A DNA stretch of 5,965 bases. Origin: Chthonomonadaceae bacterium (lineage in GTDB: Bacteria > Armatimonadota > Chthonomonadetes > Chthonomonadales > Chthonomonadaceae). The stretch's first letter is position 1. Every line of letters begins with the position of its first letter. The notes under the pieces are model-generated. The model was not told where the DNA came from. It did no database searches and worked only from the letters and a program-made list of their open reading frames with translations. Location: contig JANXLO010000333.1 in the NCBI GenBank assembly GCA_025355115.1, positions 1 to 5,965 of the forward strand, in the 5' to 3' direction. Shown here in pieces: positions 1 through 5,761 of this stretch. A program made the translations under genes and the position numbers.

Positions 1-764
1 CCACTACGCCGGGTAAAGCTCCTCCCGAGACTGTCACTCAAGCGGCCGCCAATACTCTGGCTGTGACGGGCCGGCTCACGCTCGCAGAAGGAACGTTGAC
101 CCTGCCGACGGCCCGATTTAAAATTGTGCCGCCTGGAGTGCTCACTCTGAACTATCCTGTATTCGACGCGGGGCAGCCTACGTTCAGCTTGAATGTGGAC
201 TCGCTCAAGGCGCAGACCTCCCTAAACGCCACCTCACTCGGCGGCGTTCGCAAGCACTATAAGGTTACCGTTAACGTCTCAGGCCCGCTCGCGGGCAGCT
301 CCGGCAGCCAGTTCGCGACGCGCTCCGCCCTGAAGCTCGACTTCACCACTGATCCGGACGACCTCGCGATCGGTCAAAGCGCGCTGACACAGCGGCTGGC
401 CGGAGCGCTAATCGGCGTGGATAACCTGAACCAGTTCGGGCAGAACCCCGGGCAGGCCGTCGCTTCGGCACTGACCAATGTTCTGACCAGTTCCTATTTG
501 CCCGGCGCGTTCGACCGCGTTGCGGCAGGGCTCGGCTTCGAGGAGTTCGTCGTAAATTACGATCCCGTCCAGCGGCTTACGCTGTCGGTCAGTCGTCACC
601 TCTTTGGGCCGCTCTACGTCAGCTATTTCCGCAGCCTGGCAAGCGTCCAGGAGCGATACGATCTCAAGCTTAGTTTTCGCTTTCGCCAGCGCTATCAGTT
701 CTCCTACGATCTGGATGAGCAGCATACCCAGCGTTATCTTCTGGAAGGAGTTTGGCGGTTCTGA
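1..764 (+). CDS. tamB: TamB-like translocation/assembly protein, C-terminal part (partial, 5' end outside window)
   Basis: The reading frame is open from the left edge (first full codon at base 3) to the TGA at 762-764, giving about 253 C-terminal residues of a longer protein. A GTG at base 63 could be read as a start but has no reason to be one, because the frame continues upstream without a stop. The segment has the look of the TamB C-terminal domain (DUF490): short alternating beta-strand repeats such as GRLTLAEGTLTLP followed by FKIVPPGVLTLNYP, an Ala/Gly-rich middle (ALTQRLAGALIG), then amphipathic strands and a final aromatic residue (GVWRF). Known TamB proteins are anchored in the inner membrane, form a long beta-taco across the periplasm, and work with an Omp85-family barrel in protein insertion or lipid transport. 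The bamA gene about 1.1 kb downstream fits that partnership. The family call is fairly firm; the exact role is inferred, and the N-terminal anchor cannot be seen. Confidence 0.78.
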   Translation, partial: TTPGKAPPETVTQAAANTLAVTGRLTLAEGTLTLPTARFKIVPPGVLTLNYPVFDAGQPTFSLNVDSLKAQTSLNATSLGGVRKHYKVTVNVSGPLAGSSGSQFATRSALKLDFTTDPDDLAIGQSALTQRLAGALIGVDNLNQFGQNPGQAVASALTNVLTSSYLPGAFDRVAAGLGFEEFVVNYDPVQRLTLSVSRHLFGPLYVSYFRSLASVQERYDLKLSFRFRQRYQFSYDLDEQHTQRYLLEGVWRF

Positions 765-823
765 GGCGAATGAGCATAGGAGGAAGTCGCAGGGCAGGGC
801 TCGTTCGCCTTGTCCTCTTTTTT
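764..823 (+). terminator. Rho-independent terminator after the TamB-like gene
   Basis: Bases 764-775 (AGGCGAATGAGC) pair with 799-810 (GCTCGTTCGCCT) as a 12-bp stem with a single U-G wobble. The loop is 23 bases, and a pyrimidine tract with six T in a row (818-823) follows. The left arm begins at the last base of the TamB-like stop codon. The loop is longer and the T-run sits further from the stem than in a textbook terminator, so efficiency is uncertain, but the stem is too good to be likely by chance. It would separate the TamB-like gene from the sigma factor gene. Confidence 0.6.
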
Positions 824-843
824 CCTTTCCAGATTGCCGACGA

Positions 844-869
844 TGTAACAATTTCTTTGGGCGTGCGTC
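844..869 (+). promoter_or_regulatory. Candidate ECF-sigma-type promoter upstream of the sigma factor gene
   Basis: TGTAAC (844-849), a 16-base spacer, then CGTC (866-869). This follows the architecture of many ECF promoters, which have an AAC-containing -35 element, about 16 bases, and a CGT-type -10, as in the SigW group. ECF sigma genes often transcribe themselves, so the position directly before this gene is what autoregulation would predict. Transcription would start near 877, leaving a leader of about 90 bases before the ATG at 966. I saw no matching motif before bamA or ompH. The call rests on pattern and position only. Confidence 0.4.
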
Positions 870-952
870 CTATTACCAGCAGAACGAGCCGGGCCTGCGA
901 AGCTTTCCGCGGCACACAGAAGTGCTGGGAGCTGCGGGTTGGGCGGACGTCC

Positions 953-959
953 AGGGAGA
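953..959 (+). promoter_or_regulatory. Shine-Dalgarno sequence that decides the sigma factor start
   Basis: AGGGAGA lies 6 bases before the ATG at 966. The internal ATG at 1128, where homology to sigma region 2 would suggest a start, has only a distant AGGA (1111-1114), 13 bases away. The ribosome site therefore favours the longer form of the protein. Confidence 0.6.
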
Positions 960-965
960 TCAGGA

Positions 966-1715
966 ATGTCGTCTATTCAGGCCGAAGCCGCCGGAATCTA
1001 CTCGGGACTGCTGGCGGGGGGAGCGTCGAGACGGGAGACCGAACCGGCACATCCACCGCAGGCAGCCGCCGCGGGAGAACGGCATGACCACAGCCGCTCC
1101 GCGCCAGTCCAGGACAGAGACCGGGTCATGAATGCACTCCCGCCGGAAGATGCCGACAGAAATCTAAGCTTCGATGCGCTCTACGACAAATACGAGAAGA
1201 AGATTTTCAACATCATCTATCGGTTTATCGGCGACTATGAGGAAGCTACCGATCTGACTCAGGAGACATTCATCAGCGCGTTTCGCCACTACGATACCTT
1301 TCGCGGCGACTCGAAGGTGTTCACCTGGCTCTATCAGATCGCCCGCAATCTCTGCATCAATCGCATCAGGCAACGCGAGCGTCAGCGCAGCCTTCGCATC
1401 GAATCGCTGGATCAGCCCCGCGATGCCAACGACGAAGACAGCATGACTCGCGAGATCTCCGACGTCAGCCAGTCCCCTCACCACAAGCTCGAAGAGAAGG
1501 AGCTGCGCCAGCGCATTCTGGCGGCTATCGAGTCGCTGCCCCCGGACTACAAAGAGGTGATCCTGCTGCGCGAGTTTCAGGAGCTCTCCTACAACGAGAT
1601 CGTGGAAGTGACCGGCCTGACTCTCGAAAACGTCAAGACGCGGCTCTCCCGCGCTCGCGGAATGCTGCGCCGAAAGCTCGAGCCCTACTACCGGGGCTTT
1701 TCGGACGGAATGTGA
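966..1715 (+). CDS. ECF-family RNA polymerase sigma factor (SigW/RpoE-like)
   Basis: The product is 249 residues from the ATG at 966, or 195 from the alternative ATG at 1128. Region 2 lies at about residues 69-136: FDALYDKYEKKIFNII, then the core-binding DLTQETFI and the -10-recognising TWLYQIARNLCINRIR. An acidic linker follows. Region 4 lies at about 178-238, with IESLPPDYKEVILLRE and the helix-turn-helix LSYNEIVEVTG...ENVKTRLSRAR. There is no region 1 or 3, as expected for ECF factors, which usually have about 170-200 residues. The first 54 residues are a low-complexity, Ala/Arg/His-rich extension with no recognised domain; about two-thirds of its codons end in G or C, so it could be coding. 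It should direct RNA polymerase to a set of promoters, plausibly envelope-stress genes given the neighbours. No anti-sigma gene follows; bamA comes next after 162 bases. The sigma assignment is secure; the start and the regulon are not. Confidence 0.93.
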   Translation: MSSIQAEAAGIYSGLLAGGASRRETEPAHPPQAAAAGERHDHSRSAPVQDRDRVMNALPPEDADRNLSFDALYDKYEKKIFNIIYRFIGDYEEATDLTQETFISAFRHYDTFRGDSKVFTWLYQIARNLCINRIRQRERQRSLRIESLDQPRDANDEDSMTREISDVSQSPHHKLEEKELRQRILAAIESLPPDYKEVILLREFQELSYNEIVEVTGLTLENVKTRLSRARGMLRRKLEPYYRGFSDGM

Positions 1716-1877
1716 TCCTCTGAACGTTTTAGGGTACTATGAACAGGAATTTTACGCCCTGCACTTTCAATGCCACATCCCTGCGCCACGCACAATCCGC
1801 ACCCAACATGCTTCGCGAGCGGACAGGCTGCCATTTCACCTTTCCCGCCGTGCCACGCCTCGGAGGAGATTTTTTTC
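1716..1877 (+). other. Leader/intergenic region before bamA, no clear promoter
   Basis: These 162 bases separate the sigma factor stop from the bamA start. A TACTAT at 1735-1740 could act as a -10, but the matching -35 position (1712-1717, GTGATC) is poor. Neither of the two TGAAC motifs (1721-1725 and 1740-1744) has a CGTC-like -10 about 16 bases downstream. I see no convincing terminator hairpin, so bamA may be cotranscribed with the sigma gene. The bamA frame is open back to an ATG at 1770, but the peptide it would add has no signal-peptide character. Confidence 0.4.
1862..1869 (+). promoter_or_regulatory. Strong Shine-Dalgarno sequence fixing the bamA start
   Basis: GGAGGAGA sits 8 bases before the ATG at 1878, close to ideal complementarity and spacing. 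It rules in 1878 over the upstream in-frame ATG at 1770. The spacer consists almost entirely of seven T (1870-1876) and should be unstructured. Confidence 0.8.
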
Positions 1878-3770
1878 ATGAGTATCCGTAAACGCAGGAG
1901 GCCCTGTTTTGCGCCCGCCCTCGTGCTTGCTTCGCTCCCCTTTACCGCTCTGGGTCTGCTGACGCTCCCGAACGCAATGGCGATTGCGCAGAAGGCCGGG
2001 ACACAGACCATTGGAGAGTTCATCATCACCGGGAACAAGACGTTCTCGAAGGATGCCATCATCGCCCTCAGCCGTCACCGCATCGGCGACCCCTGCACCG
2101 ATGCAGTGCTGAGCGAGATCAAAGCCAACCTCACTCAGACCGGCTACTTCGGAACGCAGCACAACCTCGACACACCGGAGGAGTGGGTGCGCGTTCAGGC
2201 CGAGGATGAGAACCCCCCCACTGGCAAATGCAAAGTCGTTATTCGCGTTGATGAGAACGACGGCATCAAGGATTTCTCCATCACCGGCGCCGGGCCGCTG
2301 AAAATCGACGAGATTCAGAATCTGGTTCACGCCAAAAAAGGCGGCGTCTACAACTATATCCAGTTTCAGCGCGACGCCGAGGACATCATGCGCCTCTACA
2401 ACAGCAAGGGCTACGTGGCCACGCTGGGCGAAGGCGCGGGAATCGACGACAAGGGCGTCCTCACCATTCCCGTCACCGTAGTCCGCGTCGCGGAGATTCG
2501 ACTCGTCAAGAACCGCAAGACACAGCGGAACGTGGTTCTGCGTGAGCTGAAGACGAAAGTCGGCGGCTTCTACAACCGGGACATCTGGCAGCAGGACAGG
2601 ATTCGCCTGTTGAACCTGGACCTGTTCGAGGAGGTCATCCCCGGCGAAGAGATCATCGCCCCCGGCGAGATCAGGCTGACTTTTAGCCTGCCGGAGAAGC
2701 GATCCGGCAGCGTCTCGGTCGGCGCAGGCTACAGCAGCCGCCAGCAGCTCATCGGGCGCGCCGAAGTCTCGGACAGCAACTTTCGGGGGCGAGGCGAGGC
2801 GGTCAACCTGCTCTGGGAGACCGGGAGCGTCACGGGCAAAAGCAGCATAGAGCTTGGCTTCACGGAGCCTTACCTGGATCGTCGGCACACCGCTCTCTCG
2901 GTGCAGGTGTACGACAAGACGATCTACCGATTCGCCAACTCCCTCACCAACGCCGTCACGAATACGACCGGCAACATCGGAGCAGACACGCGCTACAACG
3001 AGCAGCGAGTCGGCAGCACCCTCACGGTCAGCCGCCCGGTGAACAATTTCCGCCTATCCCTCTCCGGGCGCGCCGAGAATGTCCGCACCGACCCGCTCGA
3101 TCTTTCGGGCATCAATGCCAGCATCATTCAGGATGGCCCCATCTACTCCGTCGCCACCAGCGTCCTGCACGATACCCGCGACCTGATAAACGACCCGGTC
3201 AAGGGCGGCTATCAGACATTCAACTTCATGGTCGGCCAGGCCAACCTCAAGCCGCCCGCCACTCTCAATGGGGGCGTCGTGAACGGCGTCTTTGGCAGCC
3301 ATAGCTTCGCGAAATCCTCCGTGGAGGGCCGCCAGTTCTTCAACCTTCAGAAGCCTAGAAGGCGCGACAAGCCGGACGAGGAGAGGACTTCGCTCGCGCT
3401 GCGCCTGCTCGTCGGCGCATCCACCGGCACTCTGCCTTTCTTCGAGCAGTACTTCGTCGGCGGAGCGGAGACGTTGCGCGGCTACCGCGAGGACCGCTTC
3501 TGGGGCAAGTACCTGATGCTGGGCTCCGCCGAGCTGCGGCAGCCGCTCGCGCGCGGCCTCAAAGGCGTCCTGTTCACTGACATGGGCGATGCATGGGGCG
3601 GAGTCTACCAGGGAGTCAATATCCAGGGCTTCACGCAGGGCGGCTTCAAGCCCCGGTTCGCCGTCGGTCTCGGCATCCGCGTCCGCACTCCTCTTGGCCC
3701 GATTCGCCTCGACTACGGCATCGGCAGCGAAGGAGCGCGCACCCACTTCAGCATCGGCAACGTGTTCTGA
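1878..3770 (+). CDS. bamA: Outer membrane protein assembly factor BamA (Omp85 family)
   Basis: The product is a 630-residue Omp85 protein that inserts beta-barrel proteins into the outer membrane. The N-terminus MSIRKRRR followed by a hydrophobic stretch is a signal peptide, with likely cleavage near NAMA or AIA around residues 32-37. I count three POTRA domains: about 44-125 (from TIGEFIITGNKTFSKDAI), 129-202 (from IKDFSITGAGPLKIDEI) and 204-273 (from VAEIRLVKNRKTQRNVVLRE). The 16-strand barrel starts near 276. It contains the family marks SDSNFRGRGE (298-307), the DTRD...KGG turn (432-444), the loop-6 signature LRGYRED (533-539), GPIRLDYG near the end, and a C-terminal Phe. E. coli BamA has five POTRAs and about 810 residues, so this is a short form like those of cyanobacteria and some other phyla. 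The mature protein has only two cysteines, 73 and 118, both in POTRA 1. TamB partners belong to the same superfamily (TamA), but the next genes (ompH, lpxD) favour BamA. Confidence 0.95.
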   Translation: MSIRKRRRPCFAPALVLASLPFTALGLLTLPNAMAIAQKAGTQTIGEFIITGNKTFSKDAIIALSRHRIGDPCTDAVLSEIKANLTQTGYFGTQHNLDTPEEWVRVQAEDENPPTGKCKVVIRVDENDGIKDFSITGAGPLKIDEIQNLVHAKKGGVYNYIQFQRDAEDIMRLYNSKGYVATLGEGAGIDDKGVLTIPVTVVRVAEIRLVKNRKTQRNVVLRELKTKVGGFYNRDIWQQDRIRLLNLDLFEEVIPGEEIIAPGEIRLTFSLPEKRSGSVSVGAGYSSRQQLIGRAEVSDSNFRGRGEAVNLLWETGSVTGKSSIELGFTEPYLDRRHTALSVQVYDKTIYRFANSLTNAVTNTTGNIGADTRYNEQRVGSTLTVSRPVNNFRLSLSGRAENVRTDPLDLSGINASIIQDGPIYSVATSVLHDTRDLINDPVKGGYQTFNFMVGQANLKPPATLNGGVVNGVFGSHSFAKSSVEGRQFFNLQKPRRRDKPDEERTSLALRLLVGASTGTLPFFEQYFVGGAETLRGYREDRFWGKYLMLGSAELRQPLARGLKGVLFTDMGDAWGGVYQGVNIQGFTQGGFKPRFAVGLGIRVRTPLGPIRLDYGIGSEGARTHFSIGNVF

Positions 3771-3774
3771 AAGA

Positions 3775-3803
3775 TTGCGTTCATGGAGTCTTTCTGCTAT
3801 AAT
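3775..3803 (+). promoter_or_regulatory. Extended -10 sigma-70 promoter for the ompH-lipoprotein-lpxD unit
   Basis: TTGCGT (3775-3780), a spacer of exactly 17 bases, then a perfect TATAAT (3798-3803) preceded by TG at 3795-3796, which makes an extended -10. It starts 4 bases behind the bamA stop codon. Transcription would begin near 3810, leaving a leader of about 30 bases before ompH. It is the best promoter in the window and implies that ompH and the following genes can be expressed independently of bamA by the housekeeping sigma factor. Confidence 0.75.
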
Positions 3804-3840
3804 AGCGTCTCTTGTGATACAGTGAAAGGATGATTCTCCG

Positions 3841-4509
3841 ATGACTAGCTTAAACCCCAGCCTCAGGCTGGTTGTGATTGTTCTTGTGGTAGGGTGCGTT
3901 GCGGCTTCGCTTACCGGCGCAAAGGCGAAGGAGCGCGCGCCCGACAGCGGCGGCCTGAAGATCGCGGTCGTCAACCCCGCTCGCCTCGTTCTCGAGACGA
4001 AATACTACAAAACCTCCACGGAGGAGCTGAACAAGATTCAGTCGGACACCTCCCTGATGATCCGCACCTGGGACCAGAACTCCCTGCTGTCTGAGGCCGA
4101 TCAGAAGCTACTGGGCGATCTAACCATTCAGGAGGGCACCCCTGCCGGTCTCGATGCAGGCAAAAAGGCTCAGAAGCAGAAGCTGGTCGATCAGGGCAAA
4201 CGGATGTTCGACGAGTCCGTGGCTCTCCAGACCAAAGGCCAACTGACCCAGGCCGAAAATGATCGCCTGCGCGAGTTCGCCCGTATGGACGCCGATACCA
4301 AAAAGCGCGAGCAGGACAAGGCGACCACCGTCAAAGAGGACATCGACAAGCGGCTTCTGGTGATTCGGGAGAAGACTGATAAAGATGCGCGCGAAAACCT
4401 GAACAAAGTCGCCAAAAAAGACGGCTACAATCTGGTGTTCTCCAGCGAAGTCCTTCTCTACTCCGAGAACGACATTACAGAAAAGATCCTTACGGAACTG
4501 AACAAGTAG
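3841..4509 (+). CDS. ompH: OmpH/Skp-family periplasmic chaperone
   Basis: The product is 222 residues. It starts at the ATG at 3841, 10 bases after AAAGGA (3825-3830). The N-terminus is a hydrophobic export signal (RLVVIVLVV, about 9-17), with possible signal peptidase I cleavage after AKA (27-29). A lipobox-like VVGC at 16-19 leaves a lipoprotein possible. The mature part shows the OmpH pattern: a first strand LKIAVVNPARLV (39-50), a long charged helical region (about 55-185) matching the Skp tentacle, and the closing motif VAKKDGYNLVF...VLLYSENDITEKILTELN (190-221). Skp proteins form trimers that hold unfolded outer-membrane proteins in the periplasm and deliver them to BamA. At 222 residues it is longer than E. 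coli Skp (about 160). The insert around SLLSEADQKLLGDLTIQ and LTQAENDRLREF adds helix length. It lies between bamA and lpxD, as skp does in E. coli. The family is clear; client range is inferred. Confidence 0.9.
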   Translation: MTSLNPSLRLVVIVLVVGCVAASLTGAKAKERAPDSGGLKIAVVNPARLVLETKYYKTSTEELNKIQSDTSLMIRTWDQNSLLSEADQKLLGDLTIQEGTPAGLDAGKKAQKQKLVDQGKRMFDESVALQTKGQLTQAENDRLREFARMDADTKKREQDKATTVKEDIDKRLLVIREKTDKDARENLNKVAKKDGYNLVFSSEVLLYSENDITEKILTELNK

Positions 4510-4531
4510 GAGCGTCGGCAGCCGCCGGTGC

Positions 4532-4537
4532 AGGGTG
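4532..4537 (+). promoter_or_regulatory. Probable Shine-Dalgarno sequence for the coiled-coil lipoprotein gene
   Basis: AGGGTG lies 6 bases before the ATG at 4544. In-frame GTG codons at 4535 and 4541 are alternative starts, but upstream of 4535 the bases (GCCGCCGGTGCA) give a poor site. The choice changes the protein by at most three residues. Confidence 0.45.
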
Positions 4538-4543
4538 AACGTG

Positions 4544-5719
4544 ATGTTGCCCAAAAAAAAGGGCGGGGCGGCGGGGCGGCGGGCTCCGCTCCTCGCTCTG
4601 CTCATTGTCTGCTCGGCGCTGGCTTCGGGCTGCCGCAAGCCACAGCTGCCAGTAGTCGCCAGCCGCCGCTATGTCCGAATCGAAGCGCTGCTCGCCCTGC
4701 ATCCGGCATGGCCGCAAGTGCAGGCTCTGGACGCGGCTCAGGCACGGTTCGGCTCCGCTCAGAATCAGATATCCGGCCTCAAATACCCGCTTGTTCCCCT
4801 GCCCATCGTCTTTACCCCGCCCATAACCGTCCCTCCCAGTCTTGCGCAGGAGCGGGATAAGCGCGTGCGGGAGGACGCCCGACACTACGTCGAGCAGACC
4901 GAGCAGGCTCTCCAGGCCAAGAACATCGACATTGTCCGGCAGCTCGAGCGGGACGAGCAGCGGCAAGTGGAGGCTCGCTATATCCGGGCGCTTGCAGACC
5001 GTGAAGCGGAGCTGAGCCGCATAGACGAGAGCGATGCCGCCAAGCTTAACGGGCAACTCAATGCGCTCGGGTTTCGACAGGCGGCCCTCAATTCCCAGAT
5101 AGACGCCTACACGACCCGGCTAAGCCAGGATGCTCACAACTCAATCGTGCAGGATGCGGTGCGCCAGGAGGCGCTGGTCTCAGAGCGGATAAATGCGCTG
5201 AAGGACCAGCTAAAAACGGTGATGGCGCGAAACGATCACAAGCAGGCTTTGGACGATCTGGCCGCTCGGCAACAGCAGTGGCAAACGGAAAGCGCTGCCC
5301 GTTTGCAGACCCGCAAAGCCGAGCTGGCGGAAAGCGTGAACCGGCAAGTTGAGCAGGCTCGCGCCAGGCTCAGTCAGGACGTTAAGCCGATTCCCTCCCT
5401 GGTGGGCACGGAGCTTCCAGCGTCCGATCCGCATGCGACTCCCCTGCCCTTGCCGCTCGCCCCAGACGCCTCGCGCCTTATCGGGCAGGCTCGAACTCAA
5501 GCGGGTGCCGCGCTCCTGCAGGAGCAGGCTTCGTGGCAGACGCAGAGAGCGGCCCTGATCGCCGCGATCCGCGCCGATACCGTCCAGGCGGTAGGTCAGA
5601 TCAGCCGGAAACAGGGCTGGCTGCTAGTTCCGGCGGGGCAGTCCCGCACCGATGGGACAGAGCTCGTCGCTGGAGCGCTCCGCGACGAGTGGCGGCAAAA
5701 CGCGGTGGCTGCGCCGTAG
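4544..5719 (+). CDS. Predicted coiled-coil lipoprotein with OmpH-like C-terminus, function unknown
   Basis: The product is 391 residues from the ATG at 4544 (GTG at 4535 is an alternative). The N-terminus MLPKKKGGAAGRR is basic, followed by PLLALLIVCSALASGC, a lipoprotein signal peptide with Cys30 as lipidation site. Arg at +2 would not retain it in the inner membrane by the E. coli rule. Next come YVRIEALLALHPAWPQVQALD (43-63), a Pro-rich stretch (82-98), a long Gln/Glu/Arg/Ala-rich helical region (about 99-280) typical of coiled coil, a second Pro-rich linker (282-307) and a final helical segment. The tail GQISRKQGWLLVPAG...DGTELVAGALRDEW (351-383) is laid out like the OmpH ending (VAKKDGYNLVF...DITEKILTEL), so a distant OmpH relationship is plausible but unproven. 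It follows ompH by 34 bases and precedes lpxD by 42, so it is probably in their operon. I infer a role in outer-membrane assembly; I recognise no named family. Confidence 0.85.
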   Translation: MLPKKKGGAAGRRAPLLALLIVCSALASGCRKPQLPVVASRRYVRIEALLALHPAWPQVQALDAAQARFGSAQNQISGLKYPLVPLPIVFTPPITVPPSLAQERDKRVREDARHYVEQTEQALQAKNIDIVRQLERDEQRQVEARYIRALADREAELSRIDESDAAKLNGQLNALGFRQAALNSQIDAYTTRLSQDAHNSIVQDAVRQEALVSERINALKDQLKTVMARNDHKQALDDLAARQQQWQTESAARLQTRKAELAESVNRQVEQARARLSQDVKPIPSLVGTELPASDPHATPLPLPLAPDASRLIGQARTQAGAALLQEQASWQTQRAALIAAIRADTVQAVGQISRKQGWLLVPAGQSRTDGTELVAGALRDEWRQNAVAAP

Positions 5720-5748
5720 ATTTTCCTGAGCGATGGTCTGACAGGGCC

Positions 5749-5753
5749 GGGAG
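5749..5753 (+). promoter_or_regulatory. Shine-Dalgarno sequence of lpxD
   Basis: GGGAG lies 8 bases before the ATG at 5762 and supports that start. The 42-base gap from the previous stop shows no terminator or promoter, so cotranscription is likely. Confidence 0.6.
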
Positions 5754-5761
5754 CGAAACCG

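Noticed and set aside
770..1087. Possible 105-residue + strand gene starting MSIGGSRRAG between the TamB-like gene and the sigma factor
   Set aside because: It has no Shine-Dalgarno sequence, starts inside the terminator stem, overlaps the sigma factor N-terminus and has an Arg/Gly/Ser-rich product without any domain.
1735..1740. TACTAT as a -10 box for bamA
   Set aside because: The -35 position carries GTGATC, there is no extended TG, and nothing else supports a promoter here.
1770..1877. Upstream start of bamA at ATG 1770
   Set aside because: It would place a 36-residue Cys/Pro/His-rich peptide before a proper signal peptide. The strong GGAGGAGA site points to 1878.
1836..2888. 350-codon open frame on the - strand across bamA
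   Set aside because: It is antisense to a certain bamA gene, its product is a low-complexity Ala/Val/Asp-rich chain without domain features, and such frames are common opposite G+C-rich genes.
3830..3844. Four-codon mini-ORF (ATG ATT CTC CGA TGA) overlapping the ompH start codon
   Set aside because: The overlap is neat, but the only Shine-Dalgarno (3825-3830) runs into its ATG, so it is unlikely to be translated. It is probably chance.
3054..3974. 306-codon open frame on the - strand across the bamA end and ompH start
   Set aside because: It overlaps two convincing genes and their promoter, and its translation resembles no protein family.
4619..4641. Hairpin-forming inverted repeat (GGCTTCGG / CCGCAAGCC) inside the lipoprotein gene
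   Set aside because: It lies in the signal-peptide coding part without a T-run, and G+C-rich coding sequence often forms such stems.
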